NCBI GenBank assembly: GCA_964457405.1
Contig: CAYWEP010000006.1
Span: 1 to 32,914 of the forward strand
Source of the DNA: CAYWEP01 sp964457405
Lineage (GTDB): Bacteria > Patescibacteriota > Microgenomatia > Levybacterales > UBA12049
DNA length: 32,914 bases
Direction of reading: 5' to 3'
Both the position numbers and the translations under genes were made by a program. The notes beneath the pieces are model-generated. The model was not told the DNA's origin, searched no databases, and worked only from the letters and a program-made list of their open reading frames with translations. Below are positions 1 to 9,432 of this stretch, one piece after another. The first letter of the stretch is position 1; the number at the start of each line of letters is the position of its first letter.

Positions 1-1
1 G

Positions 2-70
2 TCAGATGCGATAAAACCGGAACATATCGCGGAAGCCTTGCAGTATAGACCAAGACTCGAAAATATCTAA
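2..70 (+). CDS. C-terminal end of a ComM/YifB-like Mg-chelatase family ATPase (partial)
   Basis: An open frame enters from the left edge and ends at TAA 68-70. The 22 visible residues include HIAEALQYRPRL, which resembles the extreme C-terminus of YifB/ComM AAA+ proteins (Mg-chelatase subunit ChlI-like, with a role in branch migration during transformation), where an IAEA(I/L)QYR motif closes the lid domain. The call rests on this short tail only; the ATPase core lies outside the window. The next gene starts 20 bp downstream on the same strand. Confidence 0.6.
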   Translation, partial: SDAIKPEHIAEALQYRPRLENI

Positions 71-90
71 TTTCTAATACCTAAGATACT

Positions 91-960
91 ATGTACTCTC
101 TCCGCAAAATCTTTACTATCGTTGTCTACACGCTTATTATTCTCCTTATTGGGAGAAATCTTCCCTTTCTTCCCCGCTTTGTCGTTTTGTCAAACCCCAA
201 AACGTACGCCACTAATCTTAAGAAAGAAACTTCGAATCTTATCCAAAACAAAAAAGGCAATTACGGCATCTATTTTGCCAATCTGAAAACTGGCGAGACA
301 TTTGGTATTTCCGAAAAAGAACGCTTCACCGGCGCTTCTCTCCATAAAACACCAATTGTCGCAACGCTTTACTATCTGGAAAACCAGGGAAAAATTCGCT
401 TTGATGAGCAAATAACCTTACAGGAAGTCGATATTCAAGATTACGGTACCGGGTCACTGCGCTACCAAAAACCGGGCAGTACCTACTCACTGAAAACGCT
501 TGCCAAACTCGCGCTCAAACAATCCGATAACACGGCAGCACACATTTTAAGCAATAAGTTAGGCGAAGAGACTGTGCAAAAAACCATAAACCAATTTGGT
601 CTTACCCAAACAGATATGGCGTCAAACCAGACTTCAGTCTATGACATGTATCTTCTCTTTAAAAAAATCTATACCAATGAAATAACAACATCTGCAAAAA
701 CCCAGGAACTTTTAGGCTTTATGCAGGATACCGATATAGAAGACCGCTTGCCCGGCCTTCTCCCTCCGGGAACTGTTGTCTACCACAAAACAGGAGACAC
801 TGTGGGAAGTATCCATGATGTCGGCATTATAAGAACTGGCGATGATATTCTTTTCCTGGGTGTTCTTACATCAGATATTGGGAAAGATGAAGCAAAAACC
901 AAAGAAACGATTGCTCGGATCGCAAAAAACACCGTGGATTTTTACCAGAAACGAAAATAA
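91..960 (+). CDS. Class A beta-lactamase-fold serine hydrolase, membrane anchored
   Basis: 289 aa. An uncleaved-looking hydrophobic segment at residues 7-20 suggests export with an N-terminal anchor. The three penicillin-recognising motifs are in order: SLHK (SxxK, nucleophile S83 and K86), SDN (145-147) and KTG (233-235). The family acylates on the active-site serine. The region after SDN (about 160-190) shows no clear ExxLN omega-loop motif, so the deacylating glutamate of true class A beta-lactamases seems absent. A cell-wall-related or other hydrolytic role is therefore at least as likely as antibiotic resistance. ATG is chosen because it starts just before the hydrophobic segment; no Shine-Dalgarno is visible. 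It is followed 9 bp later by a membrane protein gene, so co-transcription is likely. Confidence 0.8.
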   Translation: MYSLRKIFTIVVYTLIILLIGRNLPFLPRFVVLSNPKTYATNLKKETSNLIQNKKGNYGIYFANLKTGETFGISEKERFTGASLHKTPIVATLYYLENQGKIRFDEQITLQEVDIQDYGTGSLRYQKPGSTYSLKTLAKLALKQSDNTAAHILSNKLGEETVQKTINQFGLTQTDMASNQTSVYDMYLLFKKIYTNEITTSAKTQELLGFMQDTDIEDRLPGLLPPGTVVYHKTGDTVGSIHDVGIIRTGDDILFLGVLTSDIGKDEAKTKETIARIAKNTVDFYQKRK

Positions 961-969
961 GAAAAACGC

Positions 970-2709
970 ATGCTTTTTAGAATAAACCCCATTGACGCCT
1001 TGCTCCTCTTTTTAGCGTTTTGCCTTTTGTTTGTCGCATATTTCCACCCCGTAACCGCAATCACGCAGGACTTGGGAAGGCATTTTCTGGTCGGGAAAAT
1101 GATCCTTGAGACTGGGCAAATACCAAAAACCAATCTTTTTTCCTACACCTATCCTGACTTCCCTTTTATAAATTCGCACTATCTTTCGGAAGTGCTCTTT
1201 TTTATTTTTTTTCAGACGATTGGATTAGCCGGGCTGTTGCTTATTATGACAATGTGCATGCTTATGGCGTATGGACTGCTCGTCTCTACAGGGCAACGCC
1301 AGATAAAAAATATCCAGCTCATTATGGCAGCATCCGTCCTTTATTTCCCTATTTTATTTGAACGCACCGATCTTCGCCCTGAGATCTTTAGTTTTCTCTT
1401 GACCGCACTCTTCATCACAATACTCTATCGCTGCAGAGATAGATTTACCAACCTCATATACCTTCTTATCCCTCTTGAGTTACTGTGGGTAAATCTGCAC
1501 ATTTATTTTCCTGTCGGATTATTCCTCATAGGGCTTTTCCTGCTTGACACACTCGTCACAAACCGGAAACGCCTCTTGTCAAAACCCGTTTTTGTACTCG
1601 CTTTTGTCCTGGCGGCAGCAGGTATCAGTACTTTCCTTAATCCAAACGGTATTGCCGGAGCACTCTACCCTTTTTGGGTATTTGAAAACTACGGATACAC
1701 CATTGAGGAGAATCAAACTATGTTTCTTCTGCAATCGCTTGGCTTTCAAAGATTATCATTTCCCCATTTTACTATCACAGTCCCGCTTCTTTTTTTTCTT
1801 CTTCTCCTAACGATTAAAAAATCAAGGCTTATTGACTGGCTGCTTGCAATCGCGTTCACTGCGATTGCGCTTTCTGCTGTCCGCAACTTTCCCTTGTTTT
1901 TCTTTGCTACATTTCTTCCCTTTGTCCATAGCCTCTCCCTGTTGCAGGAGAGGCTCAGAACAAGAATCGTCTTAAGCAAGCATTTGGGGATAATCGCAGG
2001 TATTCTCATTGTCAGCATGCTGCTTTTGCAGATCAAAACGATTGTCGCAAAAAAGGGTGTCGGGGGACACGAGATAGTGGGTGCACGAAAAGGCGTAGAT
2101 TTTTTTGAACAGCACAGGCTCAAAGGACCGATTTTTAATAACTTTGATATCGGCAGTTACCTCTTATACCGTCTCTACCCGAGAGAACGTGTTTTCGTTG
2201 ACGGAAGGCCGGAAGGTTACCCGAAAGAGTTTTTTCAAAATATCTATATTCCCATGCAGCAAGACGAGGCTGTTTTTGCCAAACAAGATGAGAAATATCA
2301 TTTTAACACAATCTTTTTCTCCCACACAGACCAGACGCCATGGGCAGCAGCGTTTCTCAGATATATCGTCAATACTCCACAATGGCGGATGGTTTACCTA
2401 GACGATACGGTCGTCATACTCGTCAGAAAAAATGAAGAAAACAAATCCCTTATTGAACGCTTCGGACAGAATAAAGAAGCGCCAAAAGTAAGCCACTTTG
2501 ACAAACAAAAACAGAGCTCCCTTTTGCAGCTTGCGCATTTCTTCAATACCGTCGGCTGGATGAGCGCTGAAATCCAAATCTATCAGGATATTCTCGCAAT
2601 AGATCCCAAAAATTGCCCGGTTCTTTATAACCTTAGTACCTACCACACACAGCAACAACATCCTGCAGCCGAAATAATTACCAAGCAATACCAAACACAC
2701 TGCCAATAA
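970..2709 (+). CDS. Polytopic membrane protein, GT-C-glycosyltransferase-like, with TPR-like C-terminus
   Basis: 579 aa. Roughly ten hydrophobic segments fill residues 8-360, followed by a soluble tail. The first predicted extracytoplasmic loop has an acidic residue in TQDLGRHFLVGKMI and then NLFSYTYPDF, the layout of GT-C fold enzymes that use lipid-linked sugars. After the membrane part comes a GSYLLYRLYPRERVFVDGRP motif, recognisable in a broad set of uncharacterised bacterial membrane proteins. The last ~70 residues (ALAIDPKNCPVLYNLSTYH-like context) resemble a TPR. The exact enzyme is not recognised; a role in surface glycan or glycoprotein assembly is inference. ATG lies 9 bp after the preceding stop, and the P-ATPase gene begins 22 bp after this one. 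Confidence 0.55.
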   Translation: MLFRINPIDALLLFLAFCLLFVAYFHPVTAITQDLGRHFLVGKMILETGQIPKTNLFSYTYPDFPFINSHYLSEVLFFIFFQTIGLAGLLLIMTMCMLMAYGLLVSTGQRQIKNIQLIMAASVLYFPILFERTDLRPEIFSFLLTALFITILYRCRDRFTNLIYLLIPLELLWVNLHIYFPVGLFLIGLFLLDTLVTNRKRLLSKPVFVLAFVLAAAGISTFLNPNGIAGALYPFWVFENYGYTIEENQTMFLLQSLGFQRLSFPHFTITVPLLFFLLLLTIKKSRLIDWLLAIAFTAIALSAVRNFPLFFFATFLPFVHSLSLLQERLRTRIVLSKHLGIIAGILIVSMLLLQIKTIVAKKGVGGHEIVGARKGVDFFEQHRLKGPIFNNFDIGSYLLYRLYPRERVFVDGRPEGYPKEFFQNIYIPMQQDEAVFAKQDEKYHFNTIFFSHTDQTPWAAAFLRYIVNTPQWRMVYLDDTVVILVRKNEENKSLIERFGQNKEAPKVSHFDKQKQSSLLQLAHFFNTVGWMSAEIQIYQDILAIDPKNCPVLYNLSTYHTQQQHPAAEIITKQYQTHCQ

Positions 2710-2731
2710 GAATGGTAGAATAAAATGGTCC

Positions 2732-5095
2732 ATGGAAGTTGGTCTCACCGAAGCTCAGGCGCATGAGCTAACACGACAGGTTGGAAAAAATGAGATCGTT
2801 GTGAAACGGTCTTTTTCCGGCCTGAGGCTCTTTTTCTCGCAATTCCCGACCTTCATAAACGGAATTTTGGTCCTGGCGGCGCTTTTTGCCTACCTCATCC
2901 ACGACGTTATTGACGCCGTATTTATCCTAACCATTATTCTTGGCAATGGACTATTTGGATTTTTCCAGGAATATAAAGCTGAGAAAGCCTTGGAAAGGCT
3001 TAAATCCTACACAACAACCGTTGTCCGGGTGTTACGCGACGGCAGAGAACAGGAAATAGCAACTTTGGACGTGGTCCCCGGCGACCTTATCGTTTTCACC
3101 GAAGGCGATCGAGTTGCTGCCGATTGCAGACTGGTTAATGCCCATCATGTCGAGGTCGACGAGTCTTTGTTGACAGGCGAATCACTCCCTGTTGCCAAAC
3201 AAAATGGAGACGAAATATTTCTTGGAACACTCATAACCCGCGGGAAAGGGAAAATGCGGGTTGAAAAAACAGGTATGCATACCCGCTTTGGCCAAATCGC
3301 CAACACGCTTACCAGCATAGAACCTGAGCAAACACCACTGCAAAAGCAACTCTCGGTTTTAGGAAAAATACTATCGCTTCTTGCGCTTTTTATCGCTCTC
3401 CTTCTTATTCCCCTTGGCCTTTGGCAAGGCCAAAACCTCTTCCCTGTCGCGCTTGTCGCAGTCAGTATCGCGGTTGCAGCAATTCCCGAAGGCTTACCCG
3501 CTGTCATCACTATTGCCCTTGCCATCGGTACAAACCGAATGGCGCATCAAAAAGCAATCGTTCGGAAAATGCCTTCAGTTGAGACGCTCGGCGCAGTACA
3601 AATAATCCTCGTTGATAAGACAGGCACCCTCACGCAAAACCTCATGCGGGTAAAAAAAGTCTGGTCTGAAAACAAAGACAGCCTCAGCGATATGCTCTCC
3701 GCCTGCGTGCTTGGTAATACCGCATCACTTGTACAAAAAACGGATGCTGCAAGCTTTGATACTATTGGCGATAAAACAGACGGTGCGCTTCTCCTTTTTG
3801 CCAAACAACGTAATCCGACAATCCAAGACGATGTGAGAACCGGAACGATTGTTGATGAACACGTCTTTGACGCCAAATCGAAAATGATCACGACAGTGTG
3901 GGAGAAAAACGGTAAAAAGCACGTCTTTGTCCGCGGCGCGCCGGAGGCAATCCTCGCCGCAAGCATGACCTCAACGCACGAAGAGCAACAAGTACGTTCA
4001 ACGTATGAATCTTTTGCCAAAGAAGGACTGCGTGTGATTGCATTTGGGAAAAAGATTGATAATGATGCGCACCGCAGGAATCGACAGGAGCTTGAACAGG
4101 GACTCCACTTTGTCGGTATTGTCGGCATCTATGACCCGCCTAGACCCGAGGTTGCGCAAGCAATCCGTCAAGCAAAAAACGCAGGGATCAAAACCATTAT
4201 GGTTACAGGTGACAATGAACTCACTGCGCTCGCAATTGCCAAGGAGATAGGACTTGTGGAAAAAGATGAAGATGTCTTAACAGGCGAAGATTTAGAGAAG
4301 ATTTCCGATGAAGAACTTGCTCGTCTTATCGCTAAGACAACTATTTTTGCCCGTACCAAACCGGAAGATAAACTACGACTGACAACGCTTCTTCGACAAC
4401 TTGGCTATGTTGTCGGTGTTACAGGAGATGGCGTCAATGATGCACTCGCTTTGAAAAAAGCCGATGTAGGCGTTGCTATGGGCGAATCGGGAACAGATGT
4501 TGCTAAAGAAGCAGCAGATATTGTTCTTTCAGATGACAATTTCGCAACACTTATAAAAGCGGTTGAAGAAGGACGCGTTATTTATCAAAATATTGTCAAA
4601 GCGATAACCTATCTTCTTGCCGGTAACCTTTCTGAGATCGCGATTGTCTTTTTCTCAGCAATCGCAGGTCTTCCCCCACCCCTCCTACCAACGCAAATTC
4701 TCTGGATTAATCTAGCAACTGATGGGCTTCCGGCTCTAGCACTTGCAACAGACAATAAGAATCCCAAACTTATCCACGAACAGCCTCGAAACCCCAAACT
4801 CCCCATTCTCACGGGTAATCGCATGATTGTTATTCTCACGATTGGTTTTGGGATAACAATGTTGCTTCTTTTTACCTACATATATTTATTGCAGTCGCTT
4901 TCCGAAGTGCATGCGCGAACTATTATTTTTAATTTACTCGTTCTTTCGCATATGGTCTTGGCGTTTGTCATTCGAGGACAATCAATCTTCCGCGTAAATA
5001 AACTTTTACTGATTGGCGTTTTGGTTACCCTCCTTCTACAAATGCTCATCACAACAACGCCTTTTTTCCAACAAATATTTCATTTGGGGTATTAA
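2732..5095 (+). CDS. P-type ATPase, Ca2+-transporting (P2A-like)
   Basis: 787 aa, a normal length for bacterial P2 ATPases. In order: N-terminal cation-ATPase domain, actuator loop TGES (148-151), M4 motif PEGLP (252-256), phosphorylation site DKTGTLT (D295), nucleotide-domain RGAPE (401-405), hinge TGDGVND (564-570), then the C-terminal membrane helices. The M5 GNLSE (N622, E625) and M6 NLATDG (N650, T653, D654) residues match the Ca2+-coordinating positions of SERCA-type pumps, which supports Ca2+ export over Na+/K+ or heavy metals. Ion choice is inferred from these residues. ATG 2732 is the first usable start after the previous stop: ATG 2712 closes at once and ATG 2725 is out of frame. 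It converges with ruvB, the stop codons being 6 bp apart with no terminator hairpin. Confidence 0.9.
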   Translation: MEVGLTEAQAHELTRQVGKNEIVVKRSFSGLRLFFSQFPTFINGILVLAALFAYLIHDVIDAVFILTIILGNGLFGFFQEYKAEKALERLKSYTTTVVRVLRDGREQEIATLDVVPGDLIVFTEGDRVAADCRLVNAHHVEVDESLLTGESLPVAKQNGDEIFLGTLITRGKGKMRVEKTGMHTRFGQIANTLTSIEPEQTPLQKQLSVLGKILSLLALFIALLLIPLGLWQGQNLFPVALVAVSIAVAAIPEGLPAVITIALAIGTNRMAHQKAIVRKMPSVETLGAVQIILVDKTGTLTQNLMRVKKVWSENKDSLSDMLSACVLGNTASLVQKTDAASFDTIGDKTDGALLLFAKQRNPTIQDDVRTGTIVDEHVFDAKSKMITTVWEKNGKKHVFVRGAPEAILAASMTSTHEEQQVRSTYESFAKEGLRVIAFGKKIDNDAHRRNRQELEQGLHFVGIVGIYDPPRPEVAQAIRQAKNAGIKTIMVTGDNELTALAIAKEIGLVEKDEDVLTGEDLEKISDEELARLIAKTTIFARTKPEDKLRLTTLLRQLGYVVGVTGDGVNDALALKKADVGVAMGESGTDVAKEAADIVLSDDNFATLIKAVEEGRVIYQNIVKAITYLLAGNLSEIAIVFFSAIAGLPPPLLPTQILWINLATDGLPALALATDNKNPKLIHEQPRNPKLPILTGNRMIVILTIGFGITMLLLFTYIYLLQSLSEVHARTIIFNLLVLSHMVLAFVIRGQSIFRVNKLLLIGVLVTLLLQMLITTTPFFQQIFHLGY

Positions 5096-5101
5096 GGAAA
5101 A

Positions 5102-6148
5102 TTAGATTAACTTCTGCTGCTGGGATTTACTATCCTCGTGGGGATACGGATGGCCAATATGTTCATATGCCCTCTTGGTCGCCACTCGCCCGCGCGGTGT
5201 TCGTTTCAGGAATCCGATCTGCAGCAAAAAAGGCTCTGTCACATCCTCAAGCGTCCCGATATCCTCAGAAATAGTTGAGGCCAAAGTCTCAACCCCTACC
5301 GGCCCGCCATGGTGCTTCTCAATAAGCGCACGCAGAAATCGCACATCAAGGATGTCAAGTCCCAGGCTATCTACCCCAGCAATCCTAAGCGCTTCATGCG
5401 TTAGCTTCTTGATAATTTTACCTCCTCCTCTCACCTGGGCAAAATCCCTCGCGCGCTTGAGAAGTTTCAGCCCAATCCTCGGAGTCCCACGCGCACGGAC
5501 AGCCACTTCATGAATACTCTCCTCATCAATCGGCATCTGCAATTTCTCCGCTGCAGCCTTGATAATACCCGAAAGCTCGGATGGATCATAAAAATTAAGC
5601 CGGTGCACAACGCCGAAGCGATCCCGAAGCGGCCCAGTTAAAAGCCCGATACGAGTCGTTGCGCCGACAATCGTGAATTGCGGAAGATCAAGCCGCACTG
5701 TCCTCGCTGACGGTCCTTTACCAATAATGATATCTAAAGCGTAGTCCTCCATTGCAGGATACAGCATCTCTTCAACGACTTTATTGAGCCTATGAATCTC
5801 GTCAATAAAAAGGATGTCGCCTTTTTCCAAATTTGTCAGAATTGACGCGACATCGCCTGATCGCTCAATTGCAGGACCAGATGTGATACGAATATTACTC
5901 CCCATCTCCCGAGCAATAATATGAGAGAGCGTGGTCTTCCCAAGCCCTGGCGGTCCATACAGCAACACATGCTCCAGCGCCTCTCCCCGCTTCTTCGCTG
6001 CCTCAATAGCAATTTGAAGCGATGCCTTAACCGCCTCTTGTCCCAAAAATTCATCCCAAGACCCCGCACGGAGAGAAGTAAATAAAACCTCCTCTTCTGG
6101 AGTTTGTTCTTCAATGTTTTCTTCTGGTAGTTGCTTCGTTTTGTTCAT
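5102..6148 (-). CDS. ruvB: Holliday junction branch-migration ATPase RuvB
   Basis: 348 aa from the chosen start. RuvB is the hexameric AAA+ motor that, with RuvA, drives branch migration of Holliday junctions. Visible motifs: Walker A GPPGLGKTT (about 65-73), Walker B FIDEIHRLN, sensor GATTRIGLL, arginine finger in PLRDRFG, and the C-terminal winged helix (EPFLLQIGFLKRTPRGR). The longest frame begins at 6193 and would overlap ruvA. ATG 6148 is preferred because a clear Shine-Dalgarno (AAGGA) sits just upstream and it leaves ruvA intact. It lies 34 bp downstream of ruvA in the same direction, in a short spacer made of CCTAAGG/CCTAGG-like imperfect repeats, and so forms a ruvA-ruvB operon. Confidence 0.97.
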   Translation of the reverse strand: MNKTKQLPEENIEEQTPEEEVLFTSLRAGSWDEFLGQEAVKASLQIAIEAAKKRGEALEHVLLYGPPGLGKTTLSHIIAREMGSNIRITSGPAIERSGDVASILTNLEKGDILFIDEIHRLNKVVEEMLYPAMEDYALDIIIGKGPSARTVRLDLPQFTIVGATTRIGLLTGPLRDRFGVVHRLNFYDPSELSGIIKAAAEKLQMPIDEESIHEVAVRARGTPRIGLKLLKRARDFAQVRGGGKIIKKLTHEALRIAGVDSLGLDILDVRFLRALIEKHHGGPVGVETLASTISEDIGTLEDVTEPFLLQIGFLKRTPRGRVATKRAYEHIGHPYPHEDSKSQQQKLI

Positions 6149-6182
6149 AAGTTCCTTAAGTAACCTAGGTGCCTTAGGTGAC

Positions 6183-6761
6183 CTATTTCCCAAGATACTT
6201 TAACGCCAACCGTATCTTCTCCGCCGTTGTCTCACTCTCTCCTTTGAGAGATCGCAAGGCATCTTGTGCTTCACGATGGGTAAAGCCAAAACCTTTGAGC
6301 GCTTGGATCACCTCATCAGCATCCTTACTCTCTTCTGCTCCTAAATCAAAATCTGTCGTATCGCCGAGCTTGCTCTTCAGCTCTATAATGATTTTCTGGG
6401 CATTTTTCTTGCCAAGGCGGGGTGCGGACGTGAAGAATGCAACGTCATTTTTCAAAATCGCGTTGATGATCTCCTCTCTCTCGCCGATTGAGAATATCCC
6501 CAAAGCTGACTTGCACCCGACGCCTGATACGGCAATGAGGCGCTCGAATAATTTCAGGTCTTCAATCTCGAAAAAGCCATATAGCTCCAATACGTCTTCG
6601 CGGACATGGGTATAGGTATATAATTGTATAGGATCTCCAACTGCTTGAATTTGACCGAGGGCTTTTTGCGAAAGAAGCACTTTGTAGCCAACTCCCTGCA
6701 CATCAACAATAATGAAGTTTATATCTCGCAGCCCCACTATCCCACACAACATCCCGATCAT
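6183..6761 (-). CDS. ruvA: Holliday junction DNA-binding protein RuvA
   Basis: 192 aa, standard length. RuvA binds four-way junctions as a tetramer and loads RuvB. The N-terminal OB domain begins MIGMLCGIVG. Two helix-hairpin-helix stretches follow (LIAVSGVGCKSALGIF and APRLGKKNAQKIIIEL), then an acidic linker and the small C-terminal RuvB-contact domain (ADEVIQALKGFGFTHREAQ). The frame is open to 6785, but ATG 6761 gives the family's usual MIG start. An extended -10 (TGTTATAAT on the minus strand, 6774-6782) lies 12 bp upstream, so transcription should begin only a few nucleotides before this ATG. Confidence 0.96.
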   Translation of the reverse strand: MIGMLCGIVGLRDINFIIVDVQGVGYKVLLSQKALGQIQAVGDPIQLYTYTHVREDVLELYGFFEIEDLKLFERLIAVSGVGCKSALGIFSIGEREEIINAILKNDVAFFTSAPRLGKKNAQKIIIELKSKLGDTTDFDLGAEESKDADEVIQALKGFGFTHREAQDALRSLKGESETTAEKIRLALKYLGK

Positions 6762-6773
6762 ACGCGTGGGAAA

Positions 6774-6782
6774 ATTATAACA
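6774..6782 (-). promoter_or_regulatory. ruvA extended -10 promoter
   Basis: TGTTATAAT on the minus strand is a perfect extended -10 (TG-n-TATAAT). It overlaps the stop codon of the upstream 885-aa gene. The gap from the hexamer to ATG 6761 is 12 nt. No good -35 is seen at 16-18 bp, as is common for extended -10 promoters. Confidence 0.65.
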
Positions 6783-9432
6783 CACTCTTTTCTGCGTAAG
6801 CTTCGCCTTTTACAAGATTCAGTGCTTGCATTTTCCTTAGCAAGTTAACTTCTGACGGCGGATTAGTTTGTAACATGTTTATCTCATCTGCGTTTTGCTG
6901 TATTTTTCGATGCAAATACCTAACATACACTTGATGAGCAATTCTTTGCAAGTCAGCATCGGCTCTTCTATAGAAATCTGATGCCTGCTCAATAGATAGG
7001 AGTGATTTGATTAATTGCAGGCGTGTTTTAAATGCTCTCCAATAACGGACAGATAACAAGCCTTCTCCTTCTCTAATCGGAAATAGTGGATTATCAACGA
7101 TAGGCAATACAGCCGTGAGTACATCTGCCTTATGTCTTGCATAGCGATAATTACGATTATGTCGTTTTCCTCGACTTTCATAGGTTTTTATAGATACACG
7201 CGCATCTTCTAATGCGTCATGTACCCATCTTTCAAATGCATCTTTTTCTGGAATTTGCTCTGGCCATGATATACTCTGCTCTTTTGCATGATGAAAGTAC
7301 TGATCTAAATTTGGCCATAGTTGACGTAATGCATCTAGGGAATACTGTTCAAAAGGGATTGTTGCTATTTCCGTCGTTTGTAGCCAGGGCTTTATTTCTT
7401 CCCATGATAATGTATCAGGAACTTCAGAAGATGATTGTGAGTATCTGTGTTTTGCCTCTGCTTCCTGATAGAGCTGCAGGACAGCTATTTGATGTTGTAA
7501 TTCATGAAGATAAAAGAGACGCTGCATGTCTTCTTCGGACTTTTCTTCGCTGCTCATCTCACTTAATTTTTTTCTCAGAAATTCAAGCTGTCCCCGTCTA
7601 CTGCGATCACCTTTTACTATTCGATCGTCTGTCTTTCCTGCTGTCTTATCATCTTTCTTTTTTGGTGCACGCATGCGAGCGTCAAGCGTATCGCGATATC
7701 GACCAATATACGCCATCATATCTTTGTATGTATACTGTTTTGCCTCCTCAGGCAAAGGTGTATTTGATTTCTGTAACTCTTCTCTCTGTTGTCTGGTGGC
7801 ATCAATTTTCATCTGGATTTGCTCTGCTGACAAATCAGAAAAAGCTTGCTGTGTTGTATCCTCGGGCAATGATGGCGGAAATGCAGATTCGCTTGCGAGC
7901 TGAAAAGCCATGCTTATAAGCGTACTGCCTGTTTTTTCCGCTCTGGTCCTCATTGATTTATCCCTTACAAGTATTTGATTTCGCAAAAGCTCCGGTACTG
8001 GAAGTGCTCCTCTTTGATCTTCGGGGATCAATGCTAATTGAGATAGATATTCTTCAAGCTGCAACCGTGCCTCTCTCCCACTTTGAATGCGATGTATATG
8101 AGATTCAAATTCGCGGAGTGCCTGTTGCCTTTGGTCATATTTCTCACTTTTCCAGGCTTTCGTCAGCATAAAAGCAAGGCTAGGCAATATCCCCTCCCCT
8201 GACTCAATATTCACTAACTCTTCTCTATAATGTGCAGTTCTTTGATGCAGATGAGTTGTGCGTTTTGCTTCCCTACTTCGTGTTTTGCGATAGATTCGCC
8301 ATGCTCTTTGTGCCCCCTCAAACCTACTAGCATCATATCCTTTAGCTCTCATATGCCTTTCTGCACGGAATAAAGCATCAGCCGTAGGAATCCTTTTTCC
8401 ATGAAGGACTACTGATAAATCAGCTCGCCATAATGAATAATCATTTGCCAGAGCTCTCTCTGGATGAGTGATAATTGTACGTTCTTCAAGCGCAGGATGG
8501 AGTAAGAGGAGTACATTATTGAAACGACGGTATAGATAATCCCTCTCAAATACGATCCGTTCGTGTGTTAAAGCATCTTCCTCTGCCTGCGGTGGTTTGA
8601 AATTTGAAAAGGCTATATGTGCTTGAACAATCAAATCTACGAGGTATTTTTTATATATGGATTCTGATAACCTACCTTCTTGTGGCAAATGCTCAATAAC
8701 GTAGGAAATGACATCGTTATCTTGCAAGAGATCTTGAACACTTTTTCCGCTCTCAACAAATCCTCGTAGTTCTTCAATGGCGATGACAGGTACCGCATTT
8801 TTTCTAAAAATAAGGGATGTTAGCATATTGCGAACAAGTTTTGCTTGATCCTCAGGCGTTGAGAAGTTCTCCAGAGATGCATCAGAAAATACCTCATGTG
8901 GGACAGCATCTATTGCAACTTGAGCAAGTTGTGGCAGTGCGCGACTGCGAAATACATGTGTTTCGACAATGCTTTCAGCGTCACTTATATTTGGTGTTCG
9001 TGCGAACTGTTTTACTTGTCCTAGAGCTGATCGCGCTGTCAGATTGTCATAAGCAAAAGGTCCGATAAGCGGGTCTGGTAAGCAGGAGATGGTATCTGTT
9101 ATACCCTCAAGCGCTGCTTTTGCTTGCATACGAATGCCTTCGCGAAACTCCAAACCTTCTCTGATAAGACTTCTGACATCGTGCTCAGGTTGCAATGCTG
9201 GTATTCCTCGATGAAGCATCGCACGCTGCATCGCATCTATACCAATAATCGCTTCTGCTGCTAGAACAGTTTGCCGATTAAAGGGCAAGTGATTGTTGCG
9301 CATGTATTGCGGAACTCGTTCTTGAACGATACGTAGTTGTGCAGGTGTCAATTGGAGCCTATCTTTAAGAGACGGCTCTGGAATTGCTAATCCTGTCTCC
9401 GGTGCGGTCGGTCTTCTGAATCTTTCATCCAT
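6775..9432 (-). CDS. Large helical protein of unknown function (accessory block, second gene)
   Basis: 885 aa, not recognised. The sequence is hydrophilic, rich in Arg, Gln, Glu and Leu, with long charged helical or coiled-coil-like stretches (notably about 370-470 and 530-660). No signal peptide, no membrane segment and no P-loop or other confident catalytic motif is visible. A Lys/Asp-rich linker (APKKKDDKTAGKTDD) near residue 585 may separate two halves. It overlaps the end of the 318-aa gene by 46 bp in another frame. A Shine-Dalgarno-like GAAGGTG sits 5 nt before ATG 9432, inside the upstream coding region, which implies translational coupling and joint function. The pair lies between the toxin-antitoxin genes and ruvA. 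An architectural or scaffold protein is possible, but no function is claimed. Confidence 0.8.
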   Translation of the reverse strand: MDERFRRPTAPETGLAIPEPSLKDRLQLTPAQLRIVQERVPQYMRNNHLPFNRQTVLAAEAIIGIDAMQRAMLHRGIPALQPEHDVRSLIREGLEFREGIRMQAKAALEGITDTISCLPDPLIGPFAYDNLTARSALGQVKQFARTPNISDAESIVETHVFRSRALPQLAQVAIDAVPHEVFSDASLENFSTPEDQAKLVRNMLTSLIFRKNAVPVIAIEELRGFVESGKSVQDLLQDNDVISYVIEHLPQEGRLSESIYKKYLVDLIVQAHIAFSNFKPPQAEEDALTHERIVFERDYLYRRFNNVLLLLHPALEERTIITHPERALANDYSLWRADLSVVLHGKRIPTADALFRAERHMRAKGYDASRFEGAQRAWRIYRKTRSREAKRTTHLHQRTAHYREELVNIESGEGILPSLAFMLTKAWKSEKYDQRQQALREFESHIHRIQSGREARLQLEEYLSQLALIPEDQRGALPVPELLRNQILVRDKSMRTRAEKTGSTLISMAFQLASESAFPPSLPEDTTQQAFSDLSAEQIQMKIDATRQQREELQKSNTPLPEEAKQYTYKDMMAYIGRYRDTLDARMRAPKKKDDKTAGKTDDRIVKGDRSRRGQLEFLRKKLSEMSSEEKSEEDMQRLFYLHELQHQIAVLQLYQEAEAKHRYSQSSSEVPDTLSWEEIKPWLQTTEIATIPFEQYSLDALRQLWPNLDQYFHHAKEQSISWPEQIPEKDAFERWVHDALEDARVSIKTYESRGKRHNRNYRYARHKADVLTAVLPIVDNPLFPIREGEGLLSVRYWRAFKTRLQLIKSLLSIEQASDFYRRADADLQRIAHQVYVRYLHRKIQQNADEINMLQTNPPSEVNLLRKMQALNLVKGEAYAEKSVL

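Noticed and set aside
5102..6193. 363-aa RuvB start at 6193
   Set aside because: It overlaps ruvA, its first 15 residues are not RuvB-like, and an AAGGA site precedes ATG 6148.
6183..6761. Recoding of TGA (code 25) as in some CPR lineages
   Set aside because: Genes such as fbp and the ligase-like gene end naturally at TGA, with the next gene starting at the overlap, so TGA is a stop here.
7495..7515. HELQH (HExxH zinc-protease motif) around residue 641 of the 885-aa protein
   Set aside because: It lies in a charged coiled-coil-like region, without the usual third ligand spacing or surrounding beta-strand pattern of metalloproteases; most likely chance.
7212..7919. Long plus-strand open frames opposite the 885-aa gene and similar shadows elsewhere
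   Set aside because: They lack recognisable domains and promoters, and they lie antisense to long coherent genes.
9387..9432. Frameshift splitting one long protein into the 318- and 885-aa genes
   Set aside because: The second gene has its own ATG and a good GAAGGTG site within the overlap, and neither protein looks truncated; two coupled genes fit better.
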